A stretch of DNA of 64,000 nucleotides, taken from contig NZ_JBBVGR010000006.1 of the NCBI RefSeq assembly GCF_038148855.1, forward strand, positions 273,451 to 337,450. The letters run 5' to 3'. Every line of letters starts with the position of its first letter. Positions within the stretch are counted from its first letter, which is position 1. The translations under genes were made by a program, and so were the position numbers. The notes beneath the pieces were generated by a model. That model was given only the letters and a program-made list of their open reading frames with translations, did no database searches and had not been told where the DNA came from. Source of the DNA: Phycobacter sedimenti (GTDB lineage: Bacteria; Pseudomonadota; Alphaproteobacteria; Rhodobacterales; Rhodobacteraceae). Positions 41,306-49,612 of the stretch are shown here, piece by piece.

Positions 41306-41575
41306 TGGCGCGTTGACGCTCAATCATGCCCTTAACGCACATACCTGTCATGTATGGCTCATCCTCTATCAAAAGCGACAGAGAACCCATCCGGATTTCA
41401 CCACCTTGGCGGTATTTTTTGACGCCAAATTCACCCTTAATGGTGGCCTCGGGTTTCATTTTGGATTGAGAGGCGCCCAGATGGACATTGCGAATGTCGG
41501 CTTCGATTTAGCTCCTATGCGGTAGCCAGCCTATTAAATCGCGCCCGACTGTCTCAACTATCCAAATGTGGCTAC

Positions 41576-41697
41576 CTGCGCTTCGCTGACGTCTGCACTG
41601 ATCGCAGCATCGCCCTGGTCAGCTGAGCGTACCCGAAGGTCCGCTCTTGGGAAACCTCTCGCGCCCGCAGCAGAGCCTGCGCTGCGCCCTGCTGGAA
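41576..41697 (-). repeat. Dispersed repeat R2, copy 2 (inverted relative to copy 1)
   Basis: Together with copy 1 this forms ~121-base inverted repeats flanking 1,983 bases that contain exactly the TAC module. It lacks the downstream extension present in copies 1 and 3. Confidence 0.85.
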
Positions 41698-41868
41698 GGT
41701 CGTAATTGGGCTGCTGGCGTCCCCTGGCGGCGGTGACTAGGTGTGGAATCGCTGCAACCCTGCCGCCGCGACGCCGCATGTCGGCTTCAGAGCCCAAACT
41801 AACCGATGCTACGCTACGCGCGAAAGTCGGCTTCAGAACAGACATAGGCAAGTCGATAGCGACACCTG

Positions 41869-42735
41869 CTACCGTTGCAGCCGTGTCAGAAGACTTGATG
41901 TATCCCACTGACCACCGCCTTGACGCTGCACATCGGCATAGAATTGATCAACAAGTGCCGAGATCGGTGCCGTGCCACCAAGCCTTGAGACCTCTCGAAG
42001 GGCAATGCCGAGGTCTTTGCGCATCAAATCGACCGCGAAACCAAACTCATATTCACCGGCAACCATCGTCTTCCAACGGTTGGACATTTGCCAGGATCCA
42101 GCGGCACCCTCTGCGATCGTTTCCATAACAGCGGAGATGTTGAGGTCTGCGGCTTTGGCCAAAGCCATGCCTTCTGCCAGACCCTGAACTACCCCTGCAA
42201 TGCAGAGTTGATTGACCATCTTAGCGGTTTGACCTGAACCGACATCGCCGATCCGCGTGATCTTACGGGCAAAGGCATTGATGGTGGGAGCGACATGATC
42301 GAAGGCCGATTGATCCCCGCCGACCATGACAGTGAGTTGGCCGTTCTCGGCTCCGGCTTGCCCGCCTGATACGGGTGCATCAAGGAAATGACATCCCTGA
42401 TCTTTAAGGGCTTTGGCCAACTCGCGCGCCACATCAGCGGAAGTCGTGGTGCAATCAACGTAATAGGCGCCGGGTGACATTGCGCCAAACGCACCATCCT
42501 GTCCGACCGTTACGCCACGTAGATCATCATCCGCGCCAACACAGCTGAATACGATTTCCGCACCAGTCGCGGCAGCAGCGGGTGTCGCAGCGGTGGTTCC
42601 CCCAAATTCCTTTACCCAAGCCTCCGCCTTCGAGGTTGATCTGTTAAAAACAGTGACTTCATGACCGGCTTTGGCAAGATGCCCTGCCATCGGGTAGCCC
42701 ATAACGCCAAGTCCTATCCATGCAATTTTTGTCAT
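41869..42735 (-). CDS. 3-hydroxyisobutyrate dehydrogenase family oxidoreductase
   Basis: A 288-residue NAD(P)-dependent beta-hydroxyacid dehydrogenase. The N-terminal Rossmann motif is IGLGVMGYPMAGHL, followed by TVFNRSTSKAEAW. The substrate motif is DAPVSGGQAGAENGQLTVM, and the catalytic Lys is in GSGQTAKMVNQLC. Family members act on 3-hydroxyisobutyrate, tartronate semialdehyde or related acids; glyoxylate/succinic-semialdehyde reductases are also close. The substrate cannot be decided here. It lies 17 bases after the DinB gene in the same direction. Confidence 0.9.
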   Translation of the reverse strand: MTKIAWIGLGVMGYPMAGHLAKAGHEVTVFNRSTSKAEAWVKEFGGTTAATPAAAATGAEIVFSCVGADDDLRGVTVGQDGAFGAMSPGAYYVDCTTTSADVARELAKALKDQGCHFLDAPVSGGQAGAENGQLTVMVGGDQSAFDHVAPTINAFARKITRIGDVGSGQTAKMVNQLCIAGVVQGLAEGMALAKAADLNISAVMETIAEGAAGSWQMSNRWKTMVAGEYEFGFAVDLMRKDLGIALREVSRLGGTAPISALVDQFYADVQRQGGGQWDTSSLLTRLQR

Positions 42736-42752
42736 TGTCCCGTCTCCTTAAT

Positions 42753-43268
42753 TTAAGCGGCAATGTCGGGCCATACGTCTCGCAAGAACACGGTCAGATC
42801 GCTTGCGCTGCCCTTTGTTTTCAATGGAAATAGCAATGTGCTGACGAACCCTCGATGATAGGTCGCGTGATTGGCCAGATGCAGCAGAATGTCCTCGCGA
42901 GTCATTTGGCCCTCTGCACCACCAACAAACTGAAACGTGATCACTTCGGCCAGCTCTGCGTTGGTCCATTCTCGTGCTTGAGAAACATAGTAGGCATTCA
43001 TCGACCGGAGACGCTGCGCAACCTGAGAAAACGGCAGGGCTTCGGCCCGGTGTCGCGCCGTGTGTGATTGAGTGCTACCCAAAAGATGCGCTTTAAATAT
43101 TTCCGCAACCACAAGCGTGTGATCGAATGTGCCTGTGATTGATTTGAAAAGTGAATCGCGGGGGGCCGATAGCTCGGCTTCCGAAAGCTGTTCCGCGGCC
43201 TTCAGCATCACATCGTCGGCCCAGGCCGTATAGGCAGACATTTTGTGGGTGATAGAAAAATCGGGCAT
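42753..43268 (-). CDS. DinB family protein
   Basis: A 171-residue four-helix-bundle protein of the DinB/YfiT type. The three metal-binding His are in GTFDHTLVVAEI and HLANHATYHRGF. Many DinB proteins are thiol-dependent transferases (for example using bacillithiol or mycothiol) or have no known activity. ATG 43268 (MPDFSITHK) is preferred over a longer frame from 43343. It is divergent from the MocR-type regulator, with 82 bases between them, and probably regulated by it. Confidence 0.87.
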   Translation of the reverse strand: MPDFSITHKMSAYTAWADDVMLKAAEQLSEAELSAPRDSLFKSITGTFDHTLVVAEIFKAHLLGSTQSHTARHRAEALPFSQVAQRLRSMNAYYVSQAREWTNAELAEVITFQFVGGAEGQMTREDILLHLANHATYHRGFVSTLLFPLKTKGSASDLTVFLRDVWPDIAA

Positions 43269-43293
43269 AGAAAAACTCCTTGATGACAGGGGT

Positions 43294-43346
43294 TTGACAC
43301 AACCATAATGCACCGAGCAATAATTACATTGACCTCGGAGCAATAT
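43294..43346 (+). promoter_or_regulatory. MocR promoter and paired direct repeats
   Basis: TTGACA (43294-43299) and AATAAT (43319-43324, spacing 19) form a candidate promoter for the MocR gene. The octamer GAGCAATA occurs at 43315 and 43338, 23 bases apart, about two helical turns. Spaced direct repeats are typical MocR binding sites, so autoregulation and control of dinB are likely. Confidence 0.5.
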
Positions 43347-43350
43347 AAGG

Positions 43351-44673
43351 GTGAAGCCTTTCGTTGAGATTGCAGACCGGATCGCAGAACGTATTGCGAC
43401 CGGAGAATTGCCATTTGGTGCGCGCCTTCCGCCTCAACGCAAATTCGCGTTTGATGAAGGCATTGCCGTTTCGACCGCCAGCCGTGTCTATGCGGAACTG
43501 CGGCGGAGAGGTTTGGTGACGGGCGAGGTTGGGCGCGGAACATTTGTGGCCAATCGGTTCGCTCCCCTTGATCCACTTCTGCAAGAACCTTCCGGCACCG
43601 GCATCGATCTCGAAATCGTGTTTCGGCTGGGGGGCGAGTCCCGCGAAGAAATAGCAGCCTCGACGGCGCGGTTCTTTAGGAGCGGACTTGCCGAACGTGC
43701 CGTTATGCCGCCATCTGTCCGCGGAAGCGGTTCAGCCTTAGCAGTGTTTGCAAACCTTACAAGCATCACATCGTTTGAGGTTCAGCCGGACAAAATTCTA
43801 TTGTCTGGCAACGGAAAGCAGGCAATTGCTGCATGTTTTTCTGCGCTGGCTCCGCGTGGCGGGCGGATCGCGGTCGAAGCTCTGACATATCCCTTTGCGA
43901 TTGCCGCCTCTCGGATGCTGGGGATCGAATTGGTGCCATTGCCGATGGATGATGAGGGCATGGTGCCGGAAGCACTCGATCACACGGCGCGCGCCGGATT
44001 GCGCGGCGTCTACCTGCAACCAACACTGCAAAGCCCGCTGGTGCGCACCATGTCGGCACGGCGGAGGCAAGCGATAGCCGACGTTCTGGAAAAACACGGT
44101 TTGATAGCGATTGAAGATCGCGTTTACAGCTTCCTCAAACCGACCTTACCGCTGGCGTCTTTCGCTCCGGGTCATGTGATACAGATCGACAGCCTGTCTA
44201 AACGTCTGATGCCCGGATTGTCTCTAGGGATCATAGCAGCGCCCGCGCCGTTCCAAGAAAATCTTGCGCGAGCGTTGCGTTCGGGTGGCTGGATGGCTTC
44301 GTCGCTGTCGGTTGCGCTGGCGCAATACTGGATCGAGGACGGGGTGGTCGCATCCGTTGAAGCCACTAAGAGACAGGACGCGCAAGAAATGTTCGCTATC
44401 GCATCGACTGCGTTTTCCGGGCTGAACTACAATAGCTCATCCGAGGCTTTGCACGGTTGGCTTGCGCTCCCATCAACGTGGCGAACCGAGAGTTTCACCG
44501 CAGCCTGCGCCGATCTGGGTATAGCCGTTGCACCGGGAAGCGCCTTCGCTGTCGGGAAAAGCGTCGCGCCATCTGGCGTGCGTATCGCTTATTCCGCGCC
44601 AGACATCACCACCTGGACGTATGCGTTGCAGGAAGTGGCCAAAATTGCGTCTGCGGCACCAAAATCGCAATAG
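43351..44673 (+). CDS. MocR-type regulator (GntR HTH fused to PLP aminotransferase domain)
   Basis: A 440-residue transcription factor. Residues ~1-70 form a GntR winged helix (IATGELPFGARLPPQRKFA, STASRVYAELRRRGLVTGEVGRGTF). The rest is a fold-type I aminotransferase-like domain with the PLP-Lys in IDSLSKRLMPGLSLG. Such proteins sense an amine or amino-acid-related ligand through PLP. It starts with GTG at 43351. It is divergent from the DinB gene. The ligand is unknown; ordinary MocR targets (GABA, taurine, pyridoxal) are only possibilities. Confidence 0.92.
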   Translation: MKPFVEIADRIAERIATGELPFGARLPPQRKFAFDEGIAVSTASRVYAELRRRGLVTGEVGRGTFVANRFAPLDPLLQEPSGTGIDLEIVFRLGGESREEIAASTARFFRSGLAERAVMPPSVRGSGSALAVFANLTSITSFEVQPDKILLSGNGKQAIAACFSALAPRGGRIAVEALTYPFAIAASRMLGIELVPLPMDDEGMVPEALDHTARAGLRGVYLQPTLQSPLVRTMSARRRQAIADVLEKHGLIAIEDRVYSFLKPTLPLASFAPGHVIQIDSLSKRLMPGLSLGIIAAPAPFQENLARALRSGGWMASSLSVALAQYWIEDGVVASVEATKRQDAQEMFAIASTAFSGLNYNSSSEALHGWLALPSTWRTESFTAACADLGIAVAPGSAFAVGKSVAPSGVRIAYSAPDITTWTYALQEVAKIASAAPKSQ

Positions 44674-44761
44674 CGGTGGGATGACTTTTGAAAAGAAGAC
44701 CTTTGTTCTCGATGTTGCAACGGCTGCTTCGTCCCGCATCTCTTCCGTTCGATGATGGTTA

Positions 44762-44875
44762 GTGGCTGCACCTGCGGCGAAGGTCTGCTCCTTCCATTGC
44801 TCGTGCAGCATGTGACCGCCCCTCACCTGCCAGATCCCGCGACTTTGCAAATGTCACTACCTGCGCAAAGCCGCC
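44762..44875 (-). repeat. Dispersed repeat R2, copy 3 (partial)
   Basis: On the minus strand this region shares with 39587-39690 the string CCTTCGCCGCAGGTGCAGC and the preceding GCTGCA...GCA.TGGAA, and further upstream TTTGCAA and ATCTGGC. It lies just after the MocR gene. Confidence 0.7.
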
Positions 44876-44890
44876 AAATCGTCGCCACAC

Positions 44891-44938
44891 CGGGGGGGCA
44901 CATCCGGTGTACGGGGGGTGTACGGATGTCACCCCCCG
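44891..44938 (-). terminator. GC-rich hairpin after the creatinase gene
   Basis: CGGGGGGGCACATCCG (44891-44906) pairs with 44923-44938 at 14 of 16 positions; the spacer contains GTGTACGGGG and its echo. It begins 10 bases past the creatinase stop. There is no T run. Confidence 0.45.
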
Positions 44939-44948
44939 AATTCCTGCT

Positions 44949-46157
44949 CTAACCAACCACGTTGAACTCCGGGCCATAGGGGTAGCCGGTGATGTTCTCG
45001 TTGCCGTCCTCGGTGATTACCAGAATGTCATGTTCGCGGTAGCCGCCCGCTCCGGGTTGGCCTTCCGCGATGGTCAGCATCGGCTCCATCGAGATGACCA
45101 TGCCCGGCTCCAGCACCGTGTCGATGTCCTCGCGCAGCTCCAGCCCCGCCTCGCGGCCATAGTAGTGGGACAAGACGCCAAACGAGTGCCCATAGCCGAA
45201 GGTGCGGTATTGCAGAAGGTCGCGCTCTTCGAAGAAGGCGTTGATCTTATGGGTGATTTCGGCGCAGCTTGACCCGGGTTTCAAGAGCGAGATGCCGTAT
45301 TCATGGGCGGCGACATTGGCCTCCCAGACCTTCAGGCTGTCGGGATCGACCTCTCCGACGAACAGGGTGCGCTCCAGCGCGGTGTAGTAGCCCGAAATCA
45401 TCGGGAAGGTGTTGAGCGACAGGATATCGCCGCGCTGCAGCTTGCGCGCGGTCACCGGGTTGTGGGCGCCATCGGTGTTGATGCCGGACTGGAACCAGAC
45501 CCAGGTGTCGCGGTATTCGGCCTCCGGGAAGCGTTTGGCGATCTCCAGCTCCATCGCATCACGCCCCGCCATCGCCACATCGATCTCCCGCACCCCTTCG
45601 CGGATCGCATCGCGGATCGCATAGCCGCCCACATCGGCCACGGCGGCCCCTGCGCGGATCAGCTCGATCTCGGCAGGCGACTTGTGCATGCGCTGGCGCA
45701 TGGTCGGCTCATATAGGTCAATTATATCAGCCGGTTGCAGGAAGGATTCAAGTTTGCCTTTTTGCAGCAGCGTGAGATGATCGCTCTCATACCCAACCCG
45801 CGCGCCGGGGCCAGAAACCGACAGGATCGCCCGCCAGAAATTGTCGCGCTGCCAGTCGGTATAGGTGATGTTGTCGCAGAAACTACGCCGCCAGGGCTGG
45901 CCCGCATCGATACCGGCGCTGATGGTGACGGCGGCATCGGCGGTCACCACAAGGCCATAGGGGCGACCAAAGGCGCAGTAGGTAAAGCCCGAATAATACG
46001 AGATGTTATGCATCGAGGTGAAGACGGCAGCAGTTACACCCGCCTCCTCCATGATCTTGCGCAGGCCCGAAATGCGCGCCTCGTATTCGGCCACGGGGAA
46101 TTGCAACGGCGCCTTTTCGCCATTGTGAAAACGGTACATGTCAGGACGTGCAGTCAT
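44949..46157 (-). CDS. Creatinase (creatine amidinohydrolase), M24 family
   Basis: A 402-residue pita-bread-fold enzyme that strongly resembles Pseudomonas creatinase: FTSMHNISYYSGFTYCAFGR near the start, TYTDWQRDNF, WFQSGINTDGAHNPVT with the catalytic His, YYTALERTLF, and YGHSFGVLSHYYGREAGLELR near the end. It hydrolyses creatine to sarcosine and urea. The length equals that of the characterised enzyme. ATG 46157 is preferred; upstream in-frame codons to 46256 show no homology. No creatininase, sarcosine oxidase or urease genes are near, so an ectoine- or peptide-related M24 role was considered but fits worse. Confidence 0.87.
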   Translation of the reverse strand: MTARPDMYRFHNGEKAPLQFPVAEYEARISGLRKIMEEAGVTAAVFTSMHNISYYSGFTYCAFGRPYGLVVTADAAVTISAGIDAGQPWRRSFCDNITYTDWQRDNFWRAILSVSGPGARVGYESDHLTLLQKGKLESFLQPADIIDLYEPTMRQRMHKSPAEIELIRAGAAVADVGGYAIRDAIREGVREIDVAMAGRDAMELEIAKRFPEAEYRDTWVWFQSGINTDGAHNPVTARKLQRGDILSLNTFPMISGYYTALERTLFVGEVDPDSLKVWEANVAAHEYGISLLKPGSSCAEITHKINAFFEERDLLQYRTFGYGHSFGVLSHYYGREAGLELREDIDTVLEPGMVISMEPMLTIAEGQPGAGGYREHDILVITEDGNENITGYPYGPEFNVVG

Positions 46158-46354
46158 GCTGGATCCTTCCTTTGCAAATAAGAAAGGTCCCGGCGTACAG
46201 GACAGATTTTTAGTATGATCCGGGCCCATGGAATCGGCTCCACGCGGCGACGCCATCGCCCGGCCCTGATCACAGGAATGCTGCGGAACAGGGCCTCTGG
46301 CAAGTGTTTTCTGCGCGACGTTTTACGAAAGGCCGCAGGCAACGGGCAAGGTGC

Positions 46355-47140
46355 CTAGTTCACGATCAGCGCCACCATGTCGCTGTCCGGGTCGGCCAGC
46401 GGATCGATCACGTTGAAGTGGTGTTTGCCAAAGGCGATGACGTGATCGGCGCCCCAGGCATCTGACAGCCAGACAGCCTGGTCCAGGAAGGCCGGGCGCT
46501 CCTCGGCGCCGACCCAGACGGTGACCGGCACATCATAGCGATCCTGCATCTCCACCGGGCTTTCGGCGCGGGCGGCCTCGGCATCCATCTTGAACTCTTT
46601 GTTCATCGAGGTGCGGAGCAGCGGCAGCAGGTCCGACAGCGGGGAGATCGGGATCACCGTCTTCAGGCGCGCGCCAATATCCTCAGGAACCAGCGCCCGG
46701 TCCAGCATGCGGGCCACCAGGTGCCCGCCGGCAGAATGCCCTGCCAGCACGATGGGGCCGTCCACCTCTTCGGCGATATGGACAACGGCAGAGGCCACCT
46801 GCCGGGTGATCTCGGCGATCGAGACATCGGGGCACAGGTCGTAAGAGGGCATCGCCACCGCCCAGCCGTGTGCAAGCGGGCCAACTGCCAGATGCGACCA
46901 GGTGCTTTTGTCAAAGCGCAGCCAATAGCCGCCGTGCACGAAGATAAAGAGCCCCTTCGGCGGCCCTTCCGGCAGAAACAGGTCGAACCTTTGCCGGGCG
47001 CTGGGTCCATAGGGGATATCCAGCTTAGCGCGCTCATGGAGGCTGTTGCGAAAGTCCTGTGCAGACGCATCCCAGCGAGGTGGATACTCGTCTGCTCCCT
47101 TAATGTAGGCCGCGTTGGCGTAAGCATCATCCAGTTCCAT
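46355..47140 (-). CDS. Alpha/beta hydrolase (arylformamidase/esterase-like)
   Basis: A 261-residue soluble hydrolase. It has the oxyanion motif FIFVHGGYW, the nucleophile elbow GHSAGGH with the catalytic Ser, and a late His in KHHFNVID. The pattern with HGGYW and a short lid resembles kynurenine formamidase-like enzymes of the hormone-sensitive-lipase group. It is divergent from the semialdehyde dehydrogenase gene and may share its regulation. The substrate is unknown. Confidence 0.85.
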   Translation of the reverse strand: MELDDAYANAAYIKGADEYPPRWDASAQDFRNSLHERAKLDIPYGPSARQRFDLFLPEGPPKGLFIFVHGGYWLRFDKSTWSHLAVGPLAHGWAVAMPSYDLCPDVSIAEITRQVASAVVHIAEEVDGPIVLAGHSAGGHLVARMLDRALVPEDIGARLKTVIPISPLSDLLPLLRTSMNKEFKMDAEAARAESPVEMQDRYDVPVTVWVGAEERPAFLDQAVWLSDAWGADHVIAFGKHHFNVIDPLADPDSDMVALIVN

Positions 47141-47255
47141 GGCTCTCTCCCCCAGTCTGATCTTTGCGCCAAAGTGACGGCGTCAGAGCGGCCTTGTCAA
47201 ACAGCTATTGTGTCCAATGACAAAGAGGATGCAGCACCCGTAAATTTTGATCATA

Positions 47256-47288
47256 TTCTGGACTCATCAATTGTTCTGGACATATCAA
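47256..47288 (+). promoter_or_regulatory. Direct repeat upstream of the semialdehyde dehydrogenase gene
   Basis: TTCTGGAC-TC-ATCAA (47256-47270) is repeated as TTCTGGAC-AT-ATCAA (47274-47288), 18 bases start to start, ending 45 bases before the ATG in a divergent promoter region. Probably a regulator site. Confidence 0.5.
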
Positions 47289-47333
47289 GGGGCAACTGGT
47301 TTGCATGCCGACAAACATTTCGGGGAGACACCA

Positions 47334-48809
47334 ATGCTGACAAAAAACACCGAGCTGAAGTCCCTTCTGAAGGATCCGACCCTGCTTGAAACCCGCGCCT
47401 ATGTGGGTGGCCAGTTCGTGGACGGCGACAAGGGAACATTCGACGTCCTGAACCCGGCCCGCAGAGACGTGGTGGCGCAGGTGGCCGACCTCAGCCGCGC
47501 ACAGGTGGCTGGCGCCATCGCGCAGGCAGAGCAAGCGCAGAAGGAATGGGCGAAGTGGACCGGCAAGGAACGTGCACAGGTGCTGCGCAAATGGTTCGAC
47601 CTGATGATGGAGAACCAGGACGATCTCGCCACCATCCTGACCGCCGAAATGGGCAAGCCCCTGGCCGAAGCCAAGGGCGAGATCGCCTATGGCGCCTCCT
47701 TCATCGAGTTCTTCGGTGAAGAGGCCAAGCGGATCTATGGCGAGACCATCCCCGGCCATCAGCGCGACAAGCGCATCACCGTTTTGAAACAGCCCATCGG
47801 CGTGGCCGCCTCAATCACGCCGTGGAACTTCCCCAATGCGATGATTACCCGCAAGGCAGGACCTGCACTGGCAGCCGGCTGCGCCTTTGTGGCACGCCCG
47901 GCGGATGAAACGCCACTGTCGGCCACGGCGCTTGCGGTTCTGGCCGAACGCGCAGGCATTCCGGCGGGTGTCTTCAACGTGGTCACCACCTCGGATGCGC
48001 CCGAAACGGGCCTTGAGTTCTGCGAGAACCCTGCCGTGCGCAAGCTGACCTTCACCGGCTCCACCCCGGTGGGCCGCATCCTGCTGCGCCAGGCCGCCGA
48101 TCAGGTGATGAAGTGTTCGATGGAGCTGGGCGGCAATGCGCCCTTCATCGTCTTTGACGACGCCGATCTCGATGCCGCCGTCGAAGGCGCGATCATGTGC
48201 AAGTTCCGCAACAACGGCCAGACCTGCGTCTGTGCCAACCGGATCTACGTGCAGGCCGGTGTCTACGACACATTCGCAGTCAAGCTGAAAGAGGCCGTGG
48301 CCAAGATGAAGGTCGGAGACGGCCTTGAGGAAGGCGTCCAGTTCGGCCCGCTGATCAATGCCAAGGCCGTTGAGAAGGTGCAAAGCCACCTCGCCGATGC
48401 GACCTCCAAGGGCGCAGAGGTCATCCTGGGCGGCAACCCCTCCGAAATGGGCGGTTTCTTCTTCCAGCCGACCATCGTCACCGGCGCGACCACCGACATG
48501 CAGTTCTCGACCGAAGAGACCTTTGGCCCGCTGGCGCCGCTCTTCAAGTTCGAGGACGAGGACGAGGTCATTGCCATGGCCAATGACACGATCTTTGGCC
48601 TTGCATCATATTTCTACGCCAAGGATCTGAGCCGCGTCTACAAGGTGGCCGAGGCGCTGGAATATGGCATCGTCGGCGTCAACACCGGCATCATCTCGAC
48701 CGAGGTTGCACCCTTTGGCGGCGTGAAGCAGTCGGGCCTGGGCCGCGAAGGCAGCCATCACGGCATCGAGGACTACCTCGAGATGAAATACATCTGCATG
48801 TCGGTCTGA
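47334..48809 (+). CDS. gabD: NAD(P)-dependent succinate-semialdehyde dehydrogenase
   Basis: A 491-residue aldehyde dehydrogenase superfamily enzyme. The cofactor region is TPWNFPNAMITRKAGPALAAG, the catalytic Glu is in MELGGNAPFIVF and the catalytic Cys is in NNGQTCVCANRI, a form typical of GabD. It oxidises succinic semialdehyde (or a close analogue such as glutaric semialdehyde) to the acid feeding the TCA cycle. ATG 47334 follows GGGGAGA; the longer frame from 47247 is rejected. It ends in a terminator that lies inside the convergent tetR gene. Confidence 0.9.
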   Translation: MLTKNTELKSLLKDPTLLETRAYVGGQFVDGDKGTFDVLNPARRDVVAQVADLSRAQVAGAIAQAEQAQKEWAKWTGKERAQVLRKWFDLMMENQDDLATILTAEMGKPLAEAKGEIAYGASFIEFFGEEAKRIYGETIPGHQRDKRITVLKQPIGVAASITPWNFPNAMITRKAGPALAAGCAFVARPADETPLSATALAVLAERAGIPAGVFNVVTTSDAPETGLEFCENPAVRKLTFTGSTPVGRILLRQAADQVMKCSMELGGNAPFIVFDDADLDAAVEGAIMCKFRNNGQTCVCANRIYVQAGVYDTFAVKLKEAVAKMKVGDGLEEGVQFGPLINAKAVEKVQSHLADATSKGAEVILGGNPSEMGGFFFQPTIVTGATTDMQFSTEETFGPLAPLFKFEDEDEVIAMANDTIFGLASYFYAKDLSRVYKVAEALEYGIVGVNTGIISTEVAPFGGVKQSGLGREGSHHGIEDYLEMKYICMSV

Positions 48810-48824
48810 TCCGGCTTCAGACCA

Positions 48825-49436
48825 TCAGGATCGGGGTCCGTGGCTGCACAGGTCACGGACCCTTTTTCCTATCTGCCCACGAAAAGCATCGACCGCGCCT
48901 GCCTGCCCCGGCAGGCGCGGCAGAACCGGCTGCGCCATGGCGAAATAGCTGATGGCTCCCAGCAGATCGCAAACCGCCGCCAACGCCGCAGCGGAAGGGG
49001 CACCGCGCCATGCCTCGGCATCCTGCACCATTGCCACCAGTTCCTGCAGGAAGGGACGCAGGAACCAACGCTCTGCAGGGCTGTCCTGCTGTCGGTCATC
49101 CAGCAGTTCACGCAGGATCAACCGGCTGTCAGCCGCCTGCTCGAGCGCCTGTTCCAGATAGGACCGAAAAGCCGCCTCAAGACGCGCCTCCGGGGTCTGC
49201 GCAGCCTCCTGGGCCTCCATCAGTACCAGCATCATCCGTTCTGCAACGCCTTCCAGAACACGCTCGTATAGGGCGTCCTTGCTGCCGAAATGATGCAGAA
49301 GGGTCTGCTTGGTCAGCCCCAGTTCATCAGCGATATTCGCGATCGAGGCCCCGTGATAGCCGCGCCGCGCAAACAGTTGCGTTGCGGCGGAGATGAATTC
49401 ATCCGGACGGCTGGTCGGGCGATCGATCTGGGGCAT
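48825..49436 (-). CDS. TetR/AcrR family regulator
   Basis: A 203-residue regulator with an N-terminal TetR helix-turn-helix (about 13-58: AATQLFARRGYHGASIANIADELGLTKQTLLHHF, here split as AATQLFARRGYHGAS and IADELGLTKQTLLHHF) and a helical ligand-binding domain. ATG 49436 has AAGGAG 5 bases upstream. It is convergent with gabD and stands alone, so its target is not obvious. Its last codons overlap the gabD terminator. Confidence 0.92.
   Translation of the reverse strand: MPQIDRPTSRPDEFISAATQLFARRGYHGASIANIADELGLTKQTLLHHFGSKDALYERVLEGVAERMMLVLMEAQEAAQTPEARLEAAFRSYLEQALEQAADSRLILRELLDDRQQDSPAERWFLRPFLQELVAMVQDAEAWRGAPSAAALAAVCDLLGAISYFAMAQPVLPRLPGQAGAVDAFRGQIGKRVRDLCSHGPRS
48834..48867 (+). 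terminator. Rho-independent terminator of gabD
   Basis: GGGTCCGTG (48834-48842) pairs perfectly with CACGGACCC (48854-48862) and is followed by TTTTT. It sits within the 3' coding end of the convergent tetR gene. Confidence 0.85.
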
Positions 49437-49612
49437 GCGCACTCCTTTGCGCCAAGGAATACCAGAAACGAAACGCCTCTACCATGCGGTCAGCGCGCGC
49501 AGACAGAAAAGCCCCTGCATCCGGGTGATGGACACGGGGGGAGGTCAGGCCGCCTGTGGTGGGGTGCGGCCTCGGGGAGTGTCAGAACAGGGTGATGACC
49601 CCTTGGGTGGGA

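Larger units (their letters stand above)
41270..41868. other. Region between the TAC module and the dehydrogenase gene
   Basis: About 600 bases holding the TAC promoter, repeat R2 copy 2 and three short GTCGGCTTC-type direct repeats (near 41496, 41780 and 41826). A 69-codon minus-strand frame at 41250-41459 was considered and not called. Confidence 0.5.

Noticed and set aside
41250..41459. 69-codon minus-strand frame just upstream of the toxin
   Set aside because: No ribosome binding site, no recognisable product, and the best promoter of the TAC operon lies inside it. It remains possible as a small first gene or a frameshifted toxin extension.
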